51,919 bases of DNA from an uncultured Clostridia bacterium (GTDB lineage Bacteria > Bacillota > Clostridia > Lachnospirales > Lachnospiraceae): NCBI GenBank assembly GCA_946184675.1, contig CAMHFW010000002.1:1-51919 (forward strand). The letters run 5' to 3'. Made by a program: the position numbers and the translations under genes. The notes under the pieces were generated by a model. That model was not told where the DNA came from, did no database searches, and saw nothing but the letters and a program-made list of their open reading frames with translations. Position 1 is the stretch's first letter. Every line of letters begins with the position of its first letter. Positions 26,546 through 36,332 of the stretch are shown here, one piece after another.

Positions 26546-26920
26546 TTACTGCTTTTGTGATTTCAAATACAAGTCTTTTAAAATCTGGAAACTTTCCTCG
26601 CTGAGGACATGTTCGACGCGGCAGGCATCTTTGGCAGCTGTATCAGCCGAAACACCGATCATCTGCAGGTAGCCGGCAATGATATTATGGCGTTCGAATA
26701 CCCGGATAGCGATTTCCCGGCCTGCCTCTGTCAGGGACAGATGGCTGCTGTCATCCATGTTGACGTATCCGTTCTCACGCAGGCGCTTCATAGCAACGCT
26801 GACACTGGGCTTGGAAAAGCCAAGGTGTCTGGCAACATCGATGGAACGTACGACATCCTTCTCCAAAGAGAGCATATAGATTGTTTCAAGATAATCTTCC
26901 GGAGATTCCTGCATCTTCAT
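26546..26920 (-). CDS. DtxR family metal-dependent regulator
   Basis: ESPEDYLETIYML, VARHLGFSKPSVSVAMKRLRENGYV, HNIIAGYLQMIGV, ACRVEHVLSEE. Confidence 0.93.
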   Translation of the reverse strand: MKMQESPEDYLETIYMLSLEKDVVRSIDVARHLGFSKPSVSVAMKRLRENGYVNMDDSSHLSLTEAGREIAIRVFERHNIIAGYLQMIGVSADTAAKDACRVEHVLSEESFQILKDLYLKSQKQ

Positions 26921-27068
26921 GGCAAATGATTCCTTTCTCTAAAGATTATGTATATATTACCACACTTTGCAGACGAAGGCAAAGACAGTAAAAAACTTTT
27001 CAGCGGTTGTAAAGGGAATTTTTATCTGTTATGATTAAAAAAGCGAAAAATGAAGGAGGTCACAGACT

Positions 27069-27512
27069 GTGTCTGGAAATTATATCGGGACGATTTTTGT
27101 TGTTGCGGTTTTTGCAGTTATTTTGCTCTATATCATCTGGAAGCCGTATCTTCGCGGGAAGAAGGTGCAGGCGGTCGTGGATGGTCATTGCCATCCGGCG
27201 GACGGAGAGGACAGGGAGCTGATCTATATCTGCCGTTTTGCCTACAGAGATCAGAAGGGCGGCAAGAAGCAGTATTGCTATTCCAGGCGTCGTTTTGACA
27301 CACAGGCGGAAGCGCGCGCGGAGTATCCCAAGGGCAAGGAAGTAGAGCTGCGGGTATTTGACAATCCTGACCGCAAGGATATGCCCAATGCCATGATCAT
27401 GGGAGATCAGTCTGATCTGCGCCGTACGATCCTGTATACAGTTGCTCTGCTGGTCGGAGTGTCCGCCGTGCTGGTTGGAAACCTCTACCTGGATACCCAT
27501 GTGAAGTTTTAA
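27069..27512 (+). CDS. Hypothetical membrane protein
   Basis: GTG start after GAAGGAGG; TM segments at both ends. Confidence 0.6.
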   Translation: MSGNYIGTIFVVAVFAVILLYIIWKPYLRGKKVQAVVDGHCHPADGEDRELIYICRFAYRDQKGGKKQYCYSRRRFDTQAEARAEYPKGKEVELRVFDNPDRKDMPNAMIMGDQSDLRRTILYTVALLVGVSAVLVGNLYLDTHVKF

Positions 27513-27515
27513 GCC

Positions 27516-28055
27516 ATGCTGCTGACAACACTTTGCTATATGGAGCGGGACGGGCAGTATCTGATGCTGCACCGGACCAAGAAGGAAAAAGATATCAATA
27601 AGGATAAATGGATCGGCATCGGCGGCAAGTTTGAGGATAAGGAGAGCCCGGAGGACTGTCTGCTGCGGGAGGCTTTTGAGGAGACCGGCCTGCATCTGAC
27701 AGACTACCGTTTCCGGGGAATTGTGACCTTTGTGACAGACCGCTATGAGACAGAATTTATGCATCTGTACTCCGCTTATGATTGGGAAGGGGATATGGAG
27801 GTCTGCGATGAGGGAGATCTGGAATGGCTTCCCATGGAAAAGGTCTTTGACCTGAAGATCTGGGAGGGAGATAAGATTTTTTTCTGGCTCATGCAGCACG
27901 ATGCGCCATTTTTCTCACTGAAACTGGAATATATCGGCGACGAGCTGATGGTCTATGCCCTGGACGGTGAATATCACCGCCGCCGGGAGGGCGGACCGGA
28001 TCTGTTTACGGAGTTTCTGGAGACTTGCGCGCCGCACTGTAACTGCGCCAGGTAA
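27516..28055 (+). CDS. NUDIX hydrolase (8-oxo-dGTP diphosphatase-like)
   Basis: GGKFEDKESPEDCLLREAFEETGL Nudix box. Confidence 0.92.
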   Translation: MLLTTLCYMERDGQYLMLHRTKKEKDINKDKWIGIGGKFEDKESPEDCLLREAFEETGLHLTDYRFRGIVTFVTDRYETEFMHLYSAYDWEGDMEVCDEGDLEWLPMEKVFDLKIWEGDKIFFWLMQHDAPFFSLKLEYIGDELMVYALDGEYHRRREGGPDLFTEFLETCAPHCNCAR

Positions 28056-28093
28056 GCTGCTGCACCGCCGGGATAGAAGGGGAGACCGAGGGT

Positions 28094-29020
28094 ATGAAAA
28101 AAACAGAATATTTTATTCATTCAACCAACGGGAAAAGCAGGCTGCATGTGATAGAGTGGCAGCCGGAAGGAGAAATCCGGGCGATCCTGCAGATTGCGCA
28201 CGGGATGGCGGAGTATATCGACCGCTATGACAGATTCGCCTCAGATCTGGCGGATCAGGGCATTCTGGTTATCGGAAATGACCATCTGGGCCACGGGCAA
28301 TCCGCGGAGGATGACGAGGAACTGGGATACTTTCCGGGAGGCGGAAAGTCGGCAGTGGTTGTTGCCGATCTGTACAGGATCACGACGCAGATCCGGGCCA
28401 AACATCCTGAGGCGCCTTTTTTCCTGATGGGCCACAGCATGGGCTCTTTCCTGGCCAGACGCTACATCATGGAGCACGGAACAGGACTTTCCGGAGCTAT
28501 TATCATGGGAACCGGCGCCCAGCCGCCGGCCACGCTCAAAGCAGCCAAAGCTCTTGCGGGGACGGTAGGACGCCTGCGCGGCGAACATTACCGCAGTCCC
28601 TTGCTCAATAATCTGGCATTCGGGGCCTATAACAAACGGATCCCGGATGCGGCAACGCCCTTTGACTGGCTGTCGGTCAATCCGGAAAATGTGAAAAAAT
28701 ACATCGCGGATCCTCACTGCGGCTATGTTTTCACAGTAAACGGATTCCAGACCCTTTTTGACGTCATCGGCTATATCCAGGAGGACGCCCATATCAGAAA
28801 GATCCCCGCAGATCTTCCTCTGCTCTTTGTGGCCGGAGAAGAAGATCCGGTTGGCGGCTACGCGAAGGATGTGAAGGCTGTCGCCAGTGCTTACCGCAAG
28901 GCAGGCATCAAGGAGATCAAAGAGATCTACTATAAGGGCTGCCGGCATGAGATCCTCAATGAGGAGGCCTATCCGCAGGTAGCAGCTGATATCAGGGCTT
29001 TTCTGGAGGCACATATCTGA
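28094..29020 (+). CDS. Alpha/beta hydrolase (monoacylglycerol lipase-like)
   Basis: HGMAEYIDRYDRFASDL, DHLGHGQS, FLMGHSMGSFLARRY. Confidence 0.9.
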   Translation: MKKTEYFIHSTNGKSRLHVIEWQPEGEIRAILQIAHGMAEYIDRYDRFASDLADQGILVIGNDHLGHGQSAEDDEELGYFPGGGKSAVVVADLYRITTQIRAKHPEAPFFLMGHSMGSFLARRYIMEHGTGLSGAIIMGTGAQPPATLKAAKALAGTVGRLRGEHYRSPLLNNLAFGAYNKRIPDAATPFDWLSVNPENVKKYIADPHCGYVFTVNGFQTLFDVIGYIQEDAHIRKIPADLPLLFVAGEEDPVGGYAKDVKAVASAYRKAGIKEIKEIYYKGCRHEILNEEAYPQVAADIRAFLEAHI

Positions 29021-29044
29021 TAGGGCACAAGATCACAGGAATAC

Positions 29045-29090
29045 AAAAACGGAGAATGCAGGGGCAGAAGCCCGGACATTCTCCGTTTTT
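29045..29090. terminator. Rho-independent terminator
   Basis: AAAAACGGAGAATG / CATTCTCCGTTTTT. Confidence 0.88.
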
Positions 29091-29116
29091 CGTTTTTGAG
29101 TGATTCTTTTATGCTT

Positions 29117-29270
29117 TTACTTCAGAGTTACCTTCAGCTGTACCGGGTTGTGATCGGAACAGGCAAAGCCCTGGTCCAGAGTCCGGCTGGCCTGATCCGC
29201 CTGCAGCGGTATGTCAACAACGGCAGCAGGGGTCAGTGTCTGGAAAGGATCCGGATCCGGCTGCCGGCCT
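29117..29270 (-). pseudogene. C-terminal remnant of a 5'-nucleotidase/metallophosphoesterase-like protein
   Basis: Minus-strand frame reads PDPDPFQTLTPAAVVDIPLQADQASRTLDQGFACSDHNPVQLKVTLK* with no start; overlaps the next ORF's end in another frame. Confidence 0.45.
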
Positions 29271-30129
29271 CCTCCCCGCCGGCGTGTGTGATCAGTCTGC
29301 TGAAGCGGTCGGACATCTCCTCCTCCCAGGCAGAGCTGCCCCGCAGGATCAGGATCTCATCACAGCAGGGCAGGGCTCCGGCAGCAGGGAGGGCTGCGCC
29401 GAAGTCCAGAAAGACCTGCTCATAAGAAGTATCGGTGCGGAGGGCCTGGGCCAGCTGCCTCCAGTCCGCCGCGGAGAGCTCGCCAAGCTCGCCCGGATAC
29501 TGGGCGGGCAGCAGGTAGTCAAATCCGCTGCTTCGGACCATCAGGGCGATGCGGGAGCCCAGATTCTCCCGGTACTGCTTCAGATAATAGATCAGGGCGG
29601 AGATTCCTTCCCCCGCATCCTCCAGAAAAGAGCCGCGGGAGGGAACCTGCTCCATATTCAGATACAGAGCGGGGCCGGCGGTCGCGGCCTCCCGGATCCG
29701 GGCAAGGACAGCCTCGGAGACCTCCGGACCGCAGGAAGGCGTATACAGGGCGGTAATCCGGAAACCATGCGCGGCAAAGGAATCCGGCGGCAGAGACCTG
29801 CCGCTGTGATCCAGAAAGCACCGCTGCAGGGCATCCAGAAGGACAGAGGCGCTGCAGTACTTGTAGATGCTGGCATCGGCTCCCTCCGCCTGCGCGCCGT
29901 CCTCAGTCAGGACCAGGACCGGGCAGGTCCGGGGAAGGTCCCTGTACCGGGGCCAGACAGAGGCATCGGCCATCACAGCATCTGCCTGGCGCAGATCGTC
30001 TGCCGGGCAGGGATGCTGCAGAAAAAGCCGGACCAGGAAGGGTGAATCATCACGCCCGGCGATATATCTGGCCAGCCGGCCGCCGTAATCCGGATCTGTT
30101 TCCAGAAGGATGAGAGTCAGTGTCTTCAT
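29233..30129 (-). CDS. CpaE/MinD-like protein with receiver-like N-terminus and no recognisable Walker A
   Basis: Receiver-like N-terminus; ITALYTPSCGPEVSEAVLARI where a P-loop is expected; EQVFLDFGAAL. Confidence 0.5.
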   Translation of the reverse strand: MKTLTLILLETDPDYGGRLARYIAGRDDSPFLVRLFLQHPCPADDLRQADAVMADASVWPRYRDLPRTCPVLVLTEDGAQAEGADASIYKYCSASVLLDALQRCFLDHSGRSLPPDSFAAHGFRITALYTPSCGPEVSEAVLARIREAATAGPALYLNMEQVPSRGSFLEDAGEGISALIYYLKQYRENLGSRIALMVRSSGFDYLLPAQYPGELGELSAADWRQLAQALRTDTSYEQVFLDFGAALPAAGALPCCDEILILRGSSAWEEEMSDRFSRLITHAGGEEAGSRIRILSRH

Positions 30130-30285
30130 CAGTAAAGCCCCCTTTGTGAAATGGTACTCTTATCCTATACCGGGGACGAAGGCTCTGTAAATACAAAGAT
30201 ATCGGGAGAATTCGACAAGTGAGCCATTTGGTGGTACAATGGCAGAAGGAAAATCATATCAGCAAAAGCGAGGAGGATATATCGT

Positions 30286-30705
30286 ATGAAGGATGAGAAT
30301 TGCATTTTCTGTCTGCTGGCTGGCGGAGATATTCCCACAGCAACACTCTACGAGGATGACCAGTTTCGTGTGATCCTGGATGCAGGTCCGGCCACTAAGG
30401 GACACGCCTTGATCCTGCCCAAGCAGCATTATGCAAACATTTTTGAGATTGATGAGGATGTGCTCCGCGATCTGATCGTGCTGGGGAAAAAGGTAGCATC
30501 AGCCATGAAGGAGGCCCTGGGCTGCGACGGCGTCAATCTGGTCCAGAACAACGGCGAATGCGCAGGACAGACGGTATTTCATTTCCATCTGCATGTCATC
30601 CCGCGCTACGAAGGCGATGGGCAGAAGATCGGATGGGTTCCGGGAACGGTTGATCCCGAGACCCAGGAAGAGCTTGTCAAAAAGCTTTCTGCAGCTCTTT
30701 CCTGA
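30286..30705 (+). CDS. hinT: HIT family protein
   Basis: CIFCLLAGGDIP, HFHLHVIPRY HxHxH triad. Confidence 0.93.
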   Translation: MKDENCIFCLLAGGDIPTATLYEDDQFRVILDAGPATKGHALILPKQHYANIFEIDEDVLRDLIVLGKKVASAMKEALGCDGVNLVQNNGECAGQTVFHFHLHVIPRYEGDGQKIGWVPGTVDPETQEELVKKLSAALS

Positions 30706-30748
30706 CAGGGGACGCAGGAGCGCTGCTGTATCGTGTAAAAAAGAAAAC

Positions 30749-30777
30749 AGGCTGCCGCATTTTCTGCAGGCAGCCTG
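30749..30777. terminator. Hairpin between convergent hinT and murG
   Basis: CAGGCTGCC...GGCAGCCTG. Confidence 0.7.
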
Positions 30778-30786
30778 AATGTTTAT

Positions 30787-31857
30787 TCAGCGCTTGATCG
30801 CGAGTTTATCCAGAAGGTCCGCAATCAGGGTAATGGCCTGATCCTGCGGGCTTTTTGACATGGTATCGATGTAGCTCTGCCGGTTTTCAAAGACCTCATG
30901 AATGGTCTGCAGCAGGCTGATGTTATTGACATCCTCCTCATAGAGAAGATAGGAAAAGCCCTGTTTCTCAAAAGACTCCGCATTCAGAAGCTGGTCTCCG
31001 CGGCTGGCGACGGCAGGCAGGGGAATGAGGATGTTGGGCTTGCGCAGAGCCAGCAGCTCGCAGATGGCGTTGGCGCCGGCGCGGGAAATCACCAGGTCGG
31101 CAGCGGCCATCAGATCCGGCAGCTCTTTGCTGATAAATTCATACTGTACATAGCCCGGAGTGGCGGTAAGCTTCGGATCCAGGTTGCCCTTTCCGCAGAG
31201 GTGGATGATGTGAAAGTCCGGCAGCAGCTGCGGCAAAATAGCACGCACTGCATCATTGATAGCGACGGAGCCCAGGCTGCCGCCGATGATCAGGATAACC
31301 GGCTTGTCACCGGAAAAGCCGCAGAAGTCCAGTCCTGCCTGGCGGGTTCCTTCAAAAAGTTCCTGGCGGATGGGAGATCCGGTCAGAATGGCTTTGCCCT
31401 CCGGGAAATCCTCAACCGTTTCCGGGAAATTGCAGCAGACAGCGTCTGCGGAAGGAATGCTGATCTTGTTGGCCAGTCCCGGTGTCATATCAGACTCGTG
31501 GATCACGACCGGGATACCCAGCCGGTGAGCGGCCAGCACAACAGGTACAGAGACGAAGCCTCCTTTGGAAAAAACGACGTTGGGACGGATTTTTTTGAGC
31601 CATTTGCGGGCTTCCATATATCCTTTGACAACCCTGGCAGGATCCGTAAAGTTTCTCAGAGAGAAATAACGGCGGAGCTTGCCGGTGGAAATGCCGAAAT
31701 AGCGGACGCCCAGAGACTCGATCATTTCTTTTTCCATGCCGTCATAGGAGCCGATATAGAAATAGCGGTAACCCCTCTTCTTCAGTTCCGGCATGAGCGC
31801 GATATTGGGTGTAATATGGCCGGCAGTGCCGCCGCCGGTCAGAACGATTCTTTTCAT
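30787..31857 (-). CDS. murG: UDP-GlcNAc:undecaprenyl-PP-MurNAc-pentapeptide GlcNAc transferase
   Basis: TGGGTAGHITPN, GGSLGSVAIN, DLVISRAGANAICELLAL. Confidence 0.95.
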   Translation of the reverse strand: MKRIVLTGGGTAGHITPNIALMPELKKRGYRYFYIGSYDGMEKEMIESLGVRYFGISTGKLRRYFSLRNFTDPARVVKGYMEARKWLKKIRPNVVFSKGGFVSVPVVLAAHRLGIPVVIHESDMTPGLANKISIPSADAVCCNFPETVEDFPEGKAILTGSPIRQELFEGTRQAGLDFCGFSGDKPVILIIGGSLGSVAINDAVRAILPQLLPDFHIIHLCGKGNLDPKLTATPGYVQYEFISKELPDLMAAADLVISRAGANAICELLALRKPNILIPLPAVASRGDQLLNAESFEKQGFSYLLYEEDVNNISLLQTIHEVFENRQSYIDTMSKSPQDQAITLIADLLDKLAIKR

Positions 31858-31869
31858 TTCCGCTCTCCT

Positions 31870-32118
31870 TTAAGCGTATTTCTTCTGATATTCGCTGAGT
31901 GCCTTTGCCAGCTGGTCGGGACAGGATGTGCCTTTGAATCCGCACTGGATGCCGTCCAGCAGAGAGATGACCTCATCCACCTTGCGGCCTTCGGCCAGGC
32001 GGGCAACTCCCTGGGTATTTCCCATGCATCCGCCGATGAAGCTGACTTTGGTCAGGATGCCGTTTTCAACAGAAAAATCGATGGCACTGGAACAGGTGCC
32101 TTTTGTTTTATATCTCAC
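31870..32118 (-). CDS. TSCPD domain protein (TIGR03905-like)
   Basis: RYKTKGTCSSAIDFSVENGILTKVSFIGGCMGNTQGVARL. Confidence 0.85.
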   Translation of the reverse strand: MRYKTKGTCSSAIDFSVENGILTKVSFIGGCMGNTQGVARLAEGRKVDEVISLLDGIQCGFKGTSCPDQLAKALSEYQKKYA

Positions 32119-32222
32119 TTCTGATACTCCCTTTTTTAAAATGATTTCGTATACGCGTCATATTATAAAGCACCCGGACCGAAAAGTCCACGCAAAAAAG
32201 TATTCTGCGCGGAAATCGCCCG

Positions 32223-33377
32223 TTACAGGAGCCGGTGGATCAGGCAGGCGATGTGATAAGGAATGCGGGATTCCTCCGTTTCCAGGTCATTGTTCAGCAT
32301 TTTCCGGATATTATTCATCCGGTACATCAGGGTATTGCGGTGGATGAACATCTTTTCTGCCATGGCCTGGTAGCTGCCGCCGGTCCGCAAAAACCACTCC
32401 AGGGTCTCCACATAATTGGAATTGTGCTGGGCGTCGTAGTCAAGGAGAGGCCGGAGAAGGCCATCGCCCATTTCCTGCAGGAGCAGGCGGTCGGGCACCT
32501 GGGTCAGGAGCCGGTAGAGGCCCATGTCATCAAAGGAAAGGCGGGGCCGGCCCAGGCGAAGGGCTAAGGCAGCTGCAGCTTTGGCCCTCTTATAGGCCGT
32601 GTGCAGGTTGGAAATGTCTCCTATCCGGCTTCCGATCCCGATGGCGATCTTGCGGTCCGGCATGCGCCGGCGCAGACTGGTCTCAAAACGGCTCAGCACG
32701 TCTTCCAGAACCTGAGCCGGAAGATTGTTGGCGATCAGGACGAAAAAGGAATCGTAATAAAAGAATTCACAATTGTGTGAAATATTCTCCAGATACAGCT
32801 CCATGCGGTAACCCAGCCTCTTTCGCTCCACGGTATCCATGGAATCCAGGCCGTCGGTGGTGATCAGAAGGACCTGAAAATCCCCGTCCAGATCATAATA
32901 GGGAAGAAGGACTTCCCGGTAGTCGTCCGGCGCGTCCGGCCGCTCAATGGCCGCAATGAAAGCGCGGGCACTCTGCTCGTCGGCGATGCCCTGGAAAAAG
33001 ATGCGGACACTCAGGTCCTTGATCATCTCCGCGATGTGGACACTCCAGGGAACGGTCAGAAGCGGCAGGTCAGCGGTATTGCAGAAATCAATGGCGCTTT
33101 GCGGCACCTCGCTGATATATTCCCCGACATTGATCACCAGGCCGGAAGCATGATGCAGGGACAGGTGGTGCAAAAGGCGCAGGAGCTTTTTCTCTGATTC
33201 AAAACCCAGGCCTGTCGTGACGGCCAGCTCTTTGCCGTCAAAACGGCGGATGATGGTCAGATCCTCCACCATCATGAGCCAGCTGATAGAATTGGACCAG
33301 CCTTCCTTTCCCGCAATCAGTTCCATATTGTAGCGGTCCTTGGAGATCAGCAGCATGTCTTCTACGGTAAAACCCAT
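32223..33377 (-). CDS. PucR family transcriptional regulator; start re-called at 33377
   Basis: TVEDMLLISKDRYNMELIAGKEG PucR N-terminus; MAEKMFIHRNTLMYRMNNIRKML HTH. Confidence 0.88.
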   Translation of the reverse strand: MGFTVEDMLLISKDRYNMELIAGKEGWSNSISWLMMVEDLTIIRRFDGKELAVTTGLGFESEKKLLRLLHHLSLHHASGLVINVGEYISEVPQSAIDFCNTADLPLLTVPWSVHIAEMIKDLSVRIFFQGIADEQSARAFIAAIERPDAPDDYREVLLPYYDLDGDFQVLLITTDGLDSMDTVERKRLGYRMELYLENISHNCEFFYYDSFFVLIANNLPAQVLEDVLSRFETSLRRRMPDRKIAIGIGSRIGDISNLHTAYKRAKAAAALALRLGRPRLSFDDMGLYRLLTQVPDRLLLQEMGDGLLRPLLDYDAQHNSNYVETLEWFLRTGGSYQAMAEKMFIHRNTLMYRMNNIRKMLNNDLETEESRIPYHIACLIHRLL

Positions 33378-33525
33378 GATTCTCCTCCCGGCGGACTGTG
33401 CGCACAGCACAAAAGTATCACTTTTTTTGTGACTTGCAGTCCATTGTTTTTAAAAATATGTGCGGTATTATAGTTGTGTAAGAACGAAATATCAATCACC
33501 TTTAAGATAGCAGGAGGAAATAGAA

Positions 33526-33690
33526 ATGTCAATTCACGGATTACTGAATAATGGAGAGTTTAAGACTTTCGACTGTGAGCCTGCATGGTCCAAGTCCGAG
33601 AGATACGCATATTGTGAGCCTGCAGATGTTCAGGCAGCAGGCATGTTCAGCAAAGTATGGGATTCCCTGAAAGCTGTTTTTGCAAAATAA
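33526..33690 (+). CDS. 54-aa small protein, not in the supplied ORF track
   Basis: AGGAGGAAA RBS; MSIHGLLNNGEFKTFDCEPAWSKSERYAYCEPADVQAAGMFSKVWDSLKAVFAK*; terminator follows. Confidence 0.7.
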   Translation: MSIHGLLNNGEFKTFDCEPAWSKSERYAYCEPADVQAAGMFSKVWDSLKAVFAK

Positions 33691-33730
33691 TTTAAGATAA
33701 CCCCATTCCTTCATTGATACCCTTGTGTGG

Positions 33731-33759
33731 AGCGCCGCCTTAAAAAGCGGCGCTTCTTT
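33731..33759 (+). terminator. Terminator of the small-protein gene
   Basis: AGCGCCGC...GCGGCGCT then TCTTT. Confidence 0.8.
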
Positions 33760-33849
33760 ACGTTATACCGGTCTCTACTTTATTTTGACAGGAGTTTTCC
33801 TGCATAGTATAATCGGGGAAATGAAAAATGTGAGAGATAAGAGGAGATT

Positions 33850-35553
33850 ATGATTCGAACTCTGGTTGGATATTTTAAGCCGCATTTAAAAATCTTTCTG
33901 GCAGACATGTTCTGCGCCATTCTGGTTGCCTGCGTGGACCTGGCATTTCCCCTGATATCCAGACGGGCCATGTATGATATGCTGCCCCAGAAGCGGTATA
34001 CCGTCTTTTTCGTTGTCATGGCCATCATAGCCATAGCCTACGTGCTCCGATCCCTGGCCTATTTCATCATGACCTACTGGGGACACACCTTCGGCGTCCG
34101 GGTCGAGGCCGATATCCGTCGGGATCTCTTTGAACATTTCCAGGAGCTGGATTTTTCCTTTTATGACAAGAACCGGACAGGAAATCTGATGAACCGGCTG
34201 ACGGGCGACCTTTTCGAGATCACAGAGCTGTCCCACCACGGGCCGGAAGATCTGCTGATCTCTGCCTTGACCATTATCGGGTCCCTGATTTTCATGTTCA
34301 CCATGGAATGGCGGCTTGCCCTGGTGATCGCCATTCTGATTCCGATCTTTCTTTTTCTGGTCATGCACAACCGGAGGGCCATGTCCCAGGCTTCGGTCAA
34401 TGTCAAAAAGCGCATGGCAGACATCAATTCTGAGATTGAATCCCGCCTTTCCGGAATCCGGACCTCCAAGGCTTTTGCCAATGAGGAAGTCGACAAAGAG
34501 CACTTTGATGATTCCAACGAATTGTTCAAAGGGGCCAAGAAGGAATATTACAAGACCATGGGAAGGTTCATGGCTTCCCAGGAGTTTTTCATGGGCATCA
34601 TGCCGGTGGCGGTCATTGCCTTCGGCGGCTGGCTGATCATGGAGGGCAAGCTGGATTATATCGAGCTCATCACCTTCACCCTCTTTGTCAGCACCTTTGT
34701 TACGCCCATCCGCAAAATGGCCAATTTCGCTGAGATTTTCACCAGCGGCATGGCGGGCCTTCGAAGATTTACAGAGATTATGGCCATAGAGCCGGCCGTT
34801 CTGGAGAAGGAAGGGGCCAAGGACCTTGTGGTCCGGGAAGGACATGTAAAGCTGGAACAGGTTGCCTTTTCCTATAATGATTCCAGAGAAGTCCTGCGGG
34901 GGATCGATCTGGACATCGCGCCCGGGGAGACGGTAGCCATCGTCGGCCATTCCGGCGGGGGCAAGACCACCCTCTGCCAGCTGATCCCCAGATTTTACGA
35001 TGTGACAGAAGGCAGCATTACCATTGACGGCACCGATATCCGCGATGTGACCAAGCGGTCCATCCGGCAGAATGTCGGCATCGTTCAGCAGGATGTCTTT
35101 ATTTTCGCGGATACGATCCTGGAAAATATCCGCTATGGAAGGCCGAATGCGACCTATGAGGAAGTCGTGCGGGCGGCCAAACGGGCCGAGATTTACGAGG
35201 ATATCATGCGGATGCCGGACCAGTTCGAGACCTATGTGGGCGAGCGGGGAACCAAGCTGTCCGGCGGCCAGAAGCAGAGAGTCTCCATCGCCCGGATATT
35301 CCTGAAAAATCCTAAAATCCTGATCCTGGATGAGGCCACCTCCGCCCTGGATACCATCACCGAAGAGCATATCCAGAAGAGCTTTGAAGAGCTGGCAAAA
35401 GGAAGGACCACCCTCATCATCGCCCATCGCCTTTCGACCGTCAGAGACGCCGACCGGATCGTGGTCATCGAAGACGGCCTGATCGTGGAAGAAGGCAGCC
35501 ATGAGCAGCTGCTGGCCAAAGGCGGAGAATACGCAAAACTGTATCATATATAA
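33850..35553 (+). CDS. ABC exporter, permease plus ATP-binding
   Basis: GHSGGGKTTLCQL Walker A, LSGGQKQRVSIARIF, ILILDEATSALD; N-terminal TM domain. Confidence 0.93.
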   Translation: MIRTLVGYFKPHLKIFLADMFCAILVACVDLAFPLISRRAMYDMLPQKRYTVFFVVMAIIAIAYVLRSLAYFIMTYWGHTFGVRVEADIRRDLFEHFQELDFSFYDKNRTGNLMNRLTGDLFEITELSHHGPEDLLISALTIIGSLIFMFTMEWRLALVIAILIPIFLFLVMHNRRAMSQASVNVKKRMADINSEIESRLSGIRTSKAFANEEVDKEHFDDSNELFKGAKKEYYKTMGRFMASQEFFMGIMPVAVIAFGGWLIMEGKLDYIELITFTLFVSTFVTPIRKMANFAEIFTSGMAGLRRFTEIMAIEPAVLEKEGAKDLVVREGHVKLEQVAFSYNDSREVLRGIDLDIAPGETVAIVGHSGGGKTTLCQLIPRFYDVTEGSITIDGTDIRDVTKRSIRQNVGIVQQDVFIFADTILENIRYGRPNATYEEVVRAAKRAEIYEDIMRMPDQFETYVGERGTKLSGGQKQRVSIARIFLKNPKILILDEATSALDTITEEHIQKSFEELAKGRTTLIIAHRLSTVRDADRIVVIEDGLIVEEGSHEQLLAKGGEYAKLYHI

Positions 35554-35569
35554 ATGGTATATTCCCCGG

Positions 35570-35600
35570 AAAAATGCTATACTGGAGGGGAATAGTTTTT
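35570..35600 (+). terminator. Probable terminator downstream of the ABC exporter
   Basis: ATTCCCC...GGGGAAT then AGTTTTT. Confidence 0.6.
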
Positions 35601-35619
35601 ACATTAAAGGAGTGTTGAC

Positions 35620-36315
35620 ATGATCGGAATCATCGGTGCTATGGAGGTAGAGATCAAAAATCTGAAAGAGTCTATGACGGATGTGCAGGCAGACATGCAC
35701 GCAGGCATGGAGTTTTGCACGGGAAAGCTGGAGGGCAGAGATGTTGTTCTGGTTAGATCCGGCGTGGGCAAGGTCAATGCCGCCTGCTGCAGCCAGATTC
35801 TGGCAGATTTGTATAAAGTGGACTGCATCATCAATACCGGTATTGCAGGAAGTCTCAATGCAGCGATCGATATCGGCGATATCGTGGTTTCTGTGGATGC
35901 CGTCCAGCATGACATGGATGCGACTGTCTGGGGCTACAGACCCGGAGAGATCCCCCAGTCCGGCGGTGCTTGTGAGTTCAAGGCGGATGAGAGACTGCGC
36001 CAGATCCTGGCAGAGACCTGCAGAGAGGTCAACCCGGACATCAAGGTATTTGAAGGTCGCGTAGCCAGCGGCGATCAGTTTATTTCAGATAATGGCAAGA
36101 AAGAAGAACTTGTCAGAGTATTCAAGGCAGACTGCACGGAGATGGAAGGCGCATCTATCGCCCAGGCAGCCTGGGTGAACGGGATTCCCTTCGCGATCAT
36201 CCGGGCCATTTCTGACAAGGCCGACAACAGCGCCATCGTCCAGTATGACGTGTTTGAAGCCCAGGCGATCGAACATTGCGTCCGCCTGGTAAAGGCAGCC
36301 GTTCAGAAGCTGTAG
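35620..36315 (+). CDS. mtnN: 5'-methylthioadenosine/S-adenosylhomocysteine nucleosidase
   Basis: IGIIGAMEVEI, NTGIAGSLN, EMEGASIAQAAWVNGIPFAIIRAISDKAD. Confidence 0.95.
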   Translation: MIGIIGAMEVEIKNLKESMTDVQADMHAGMEFCTGKLEGRDVVLVRSGVGKVNAACCSQILADLYKVDCIINTGIAGSLNAAIDIGDIVVSVDAVQHDMDATVWGYRPGEIPQSGGACEFKADERLRQILAETCREVNPDIKVFEGRVASGDQFISDNGKKEELVRVFKADCTEMEGASIAQAAWVNGIPFAIIRAISDKADNSAIVQYDVFEAQAIEHCVRLVKAAVQKL

Positions 36316-36332
36316 GAACAGGAGGAAGTCCT

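Noticed and set aside
33886-35547. 553-aa minus-strand ORF
   Set aside because: Antisense shadow of the ABC exporter.
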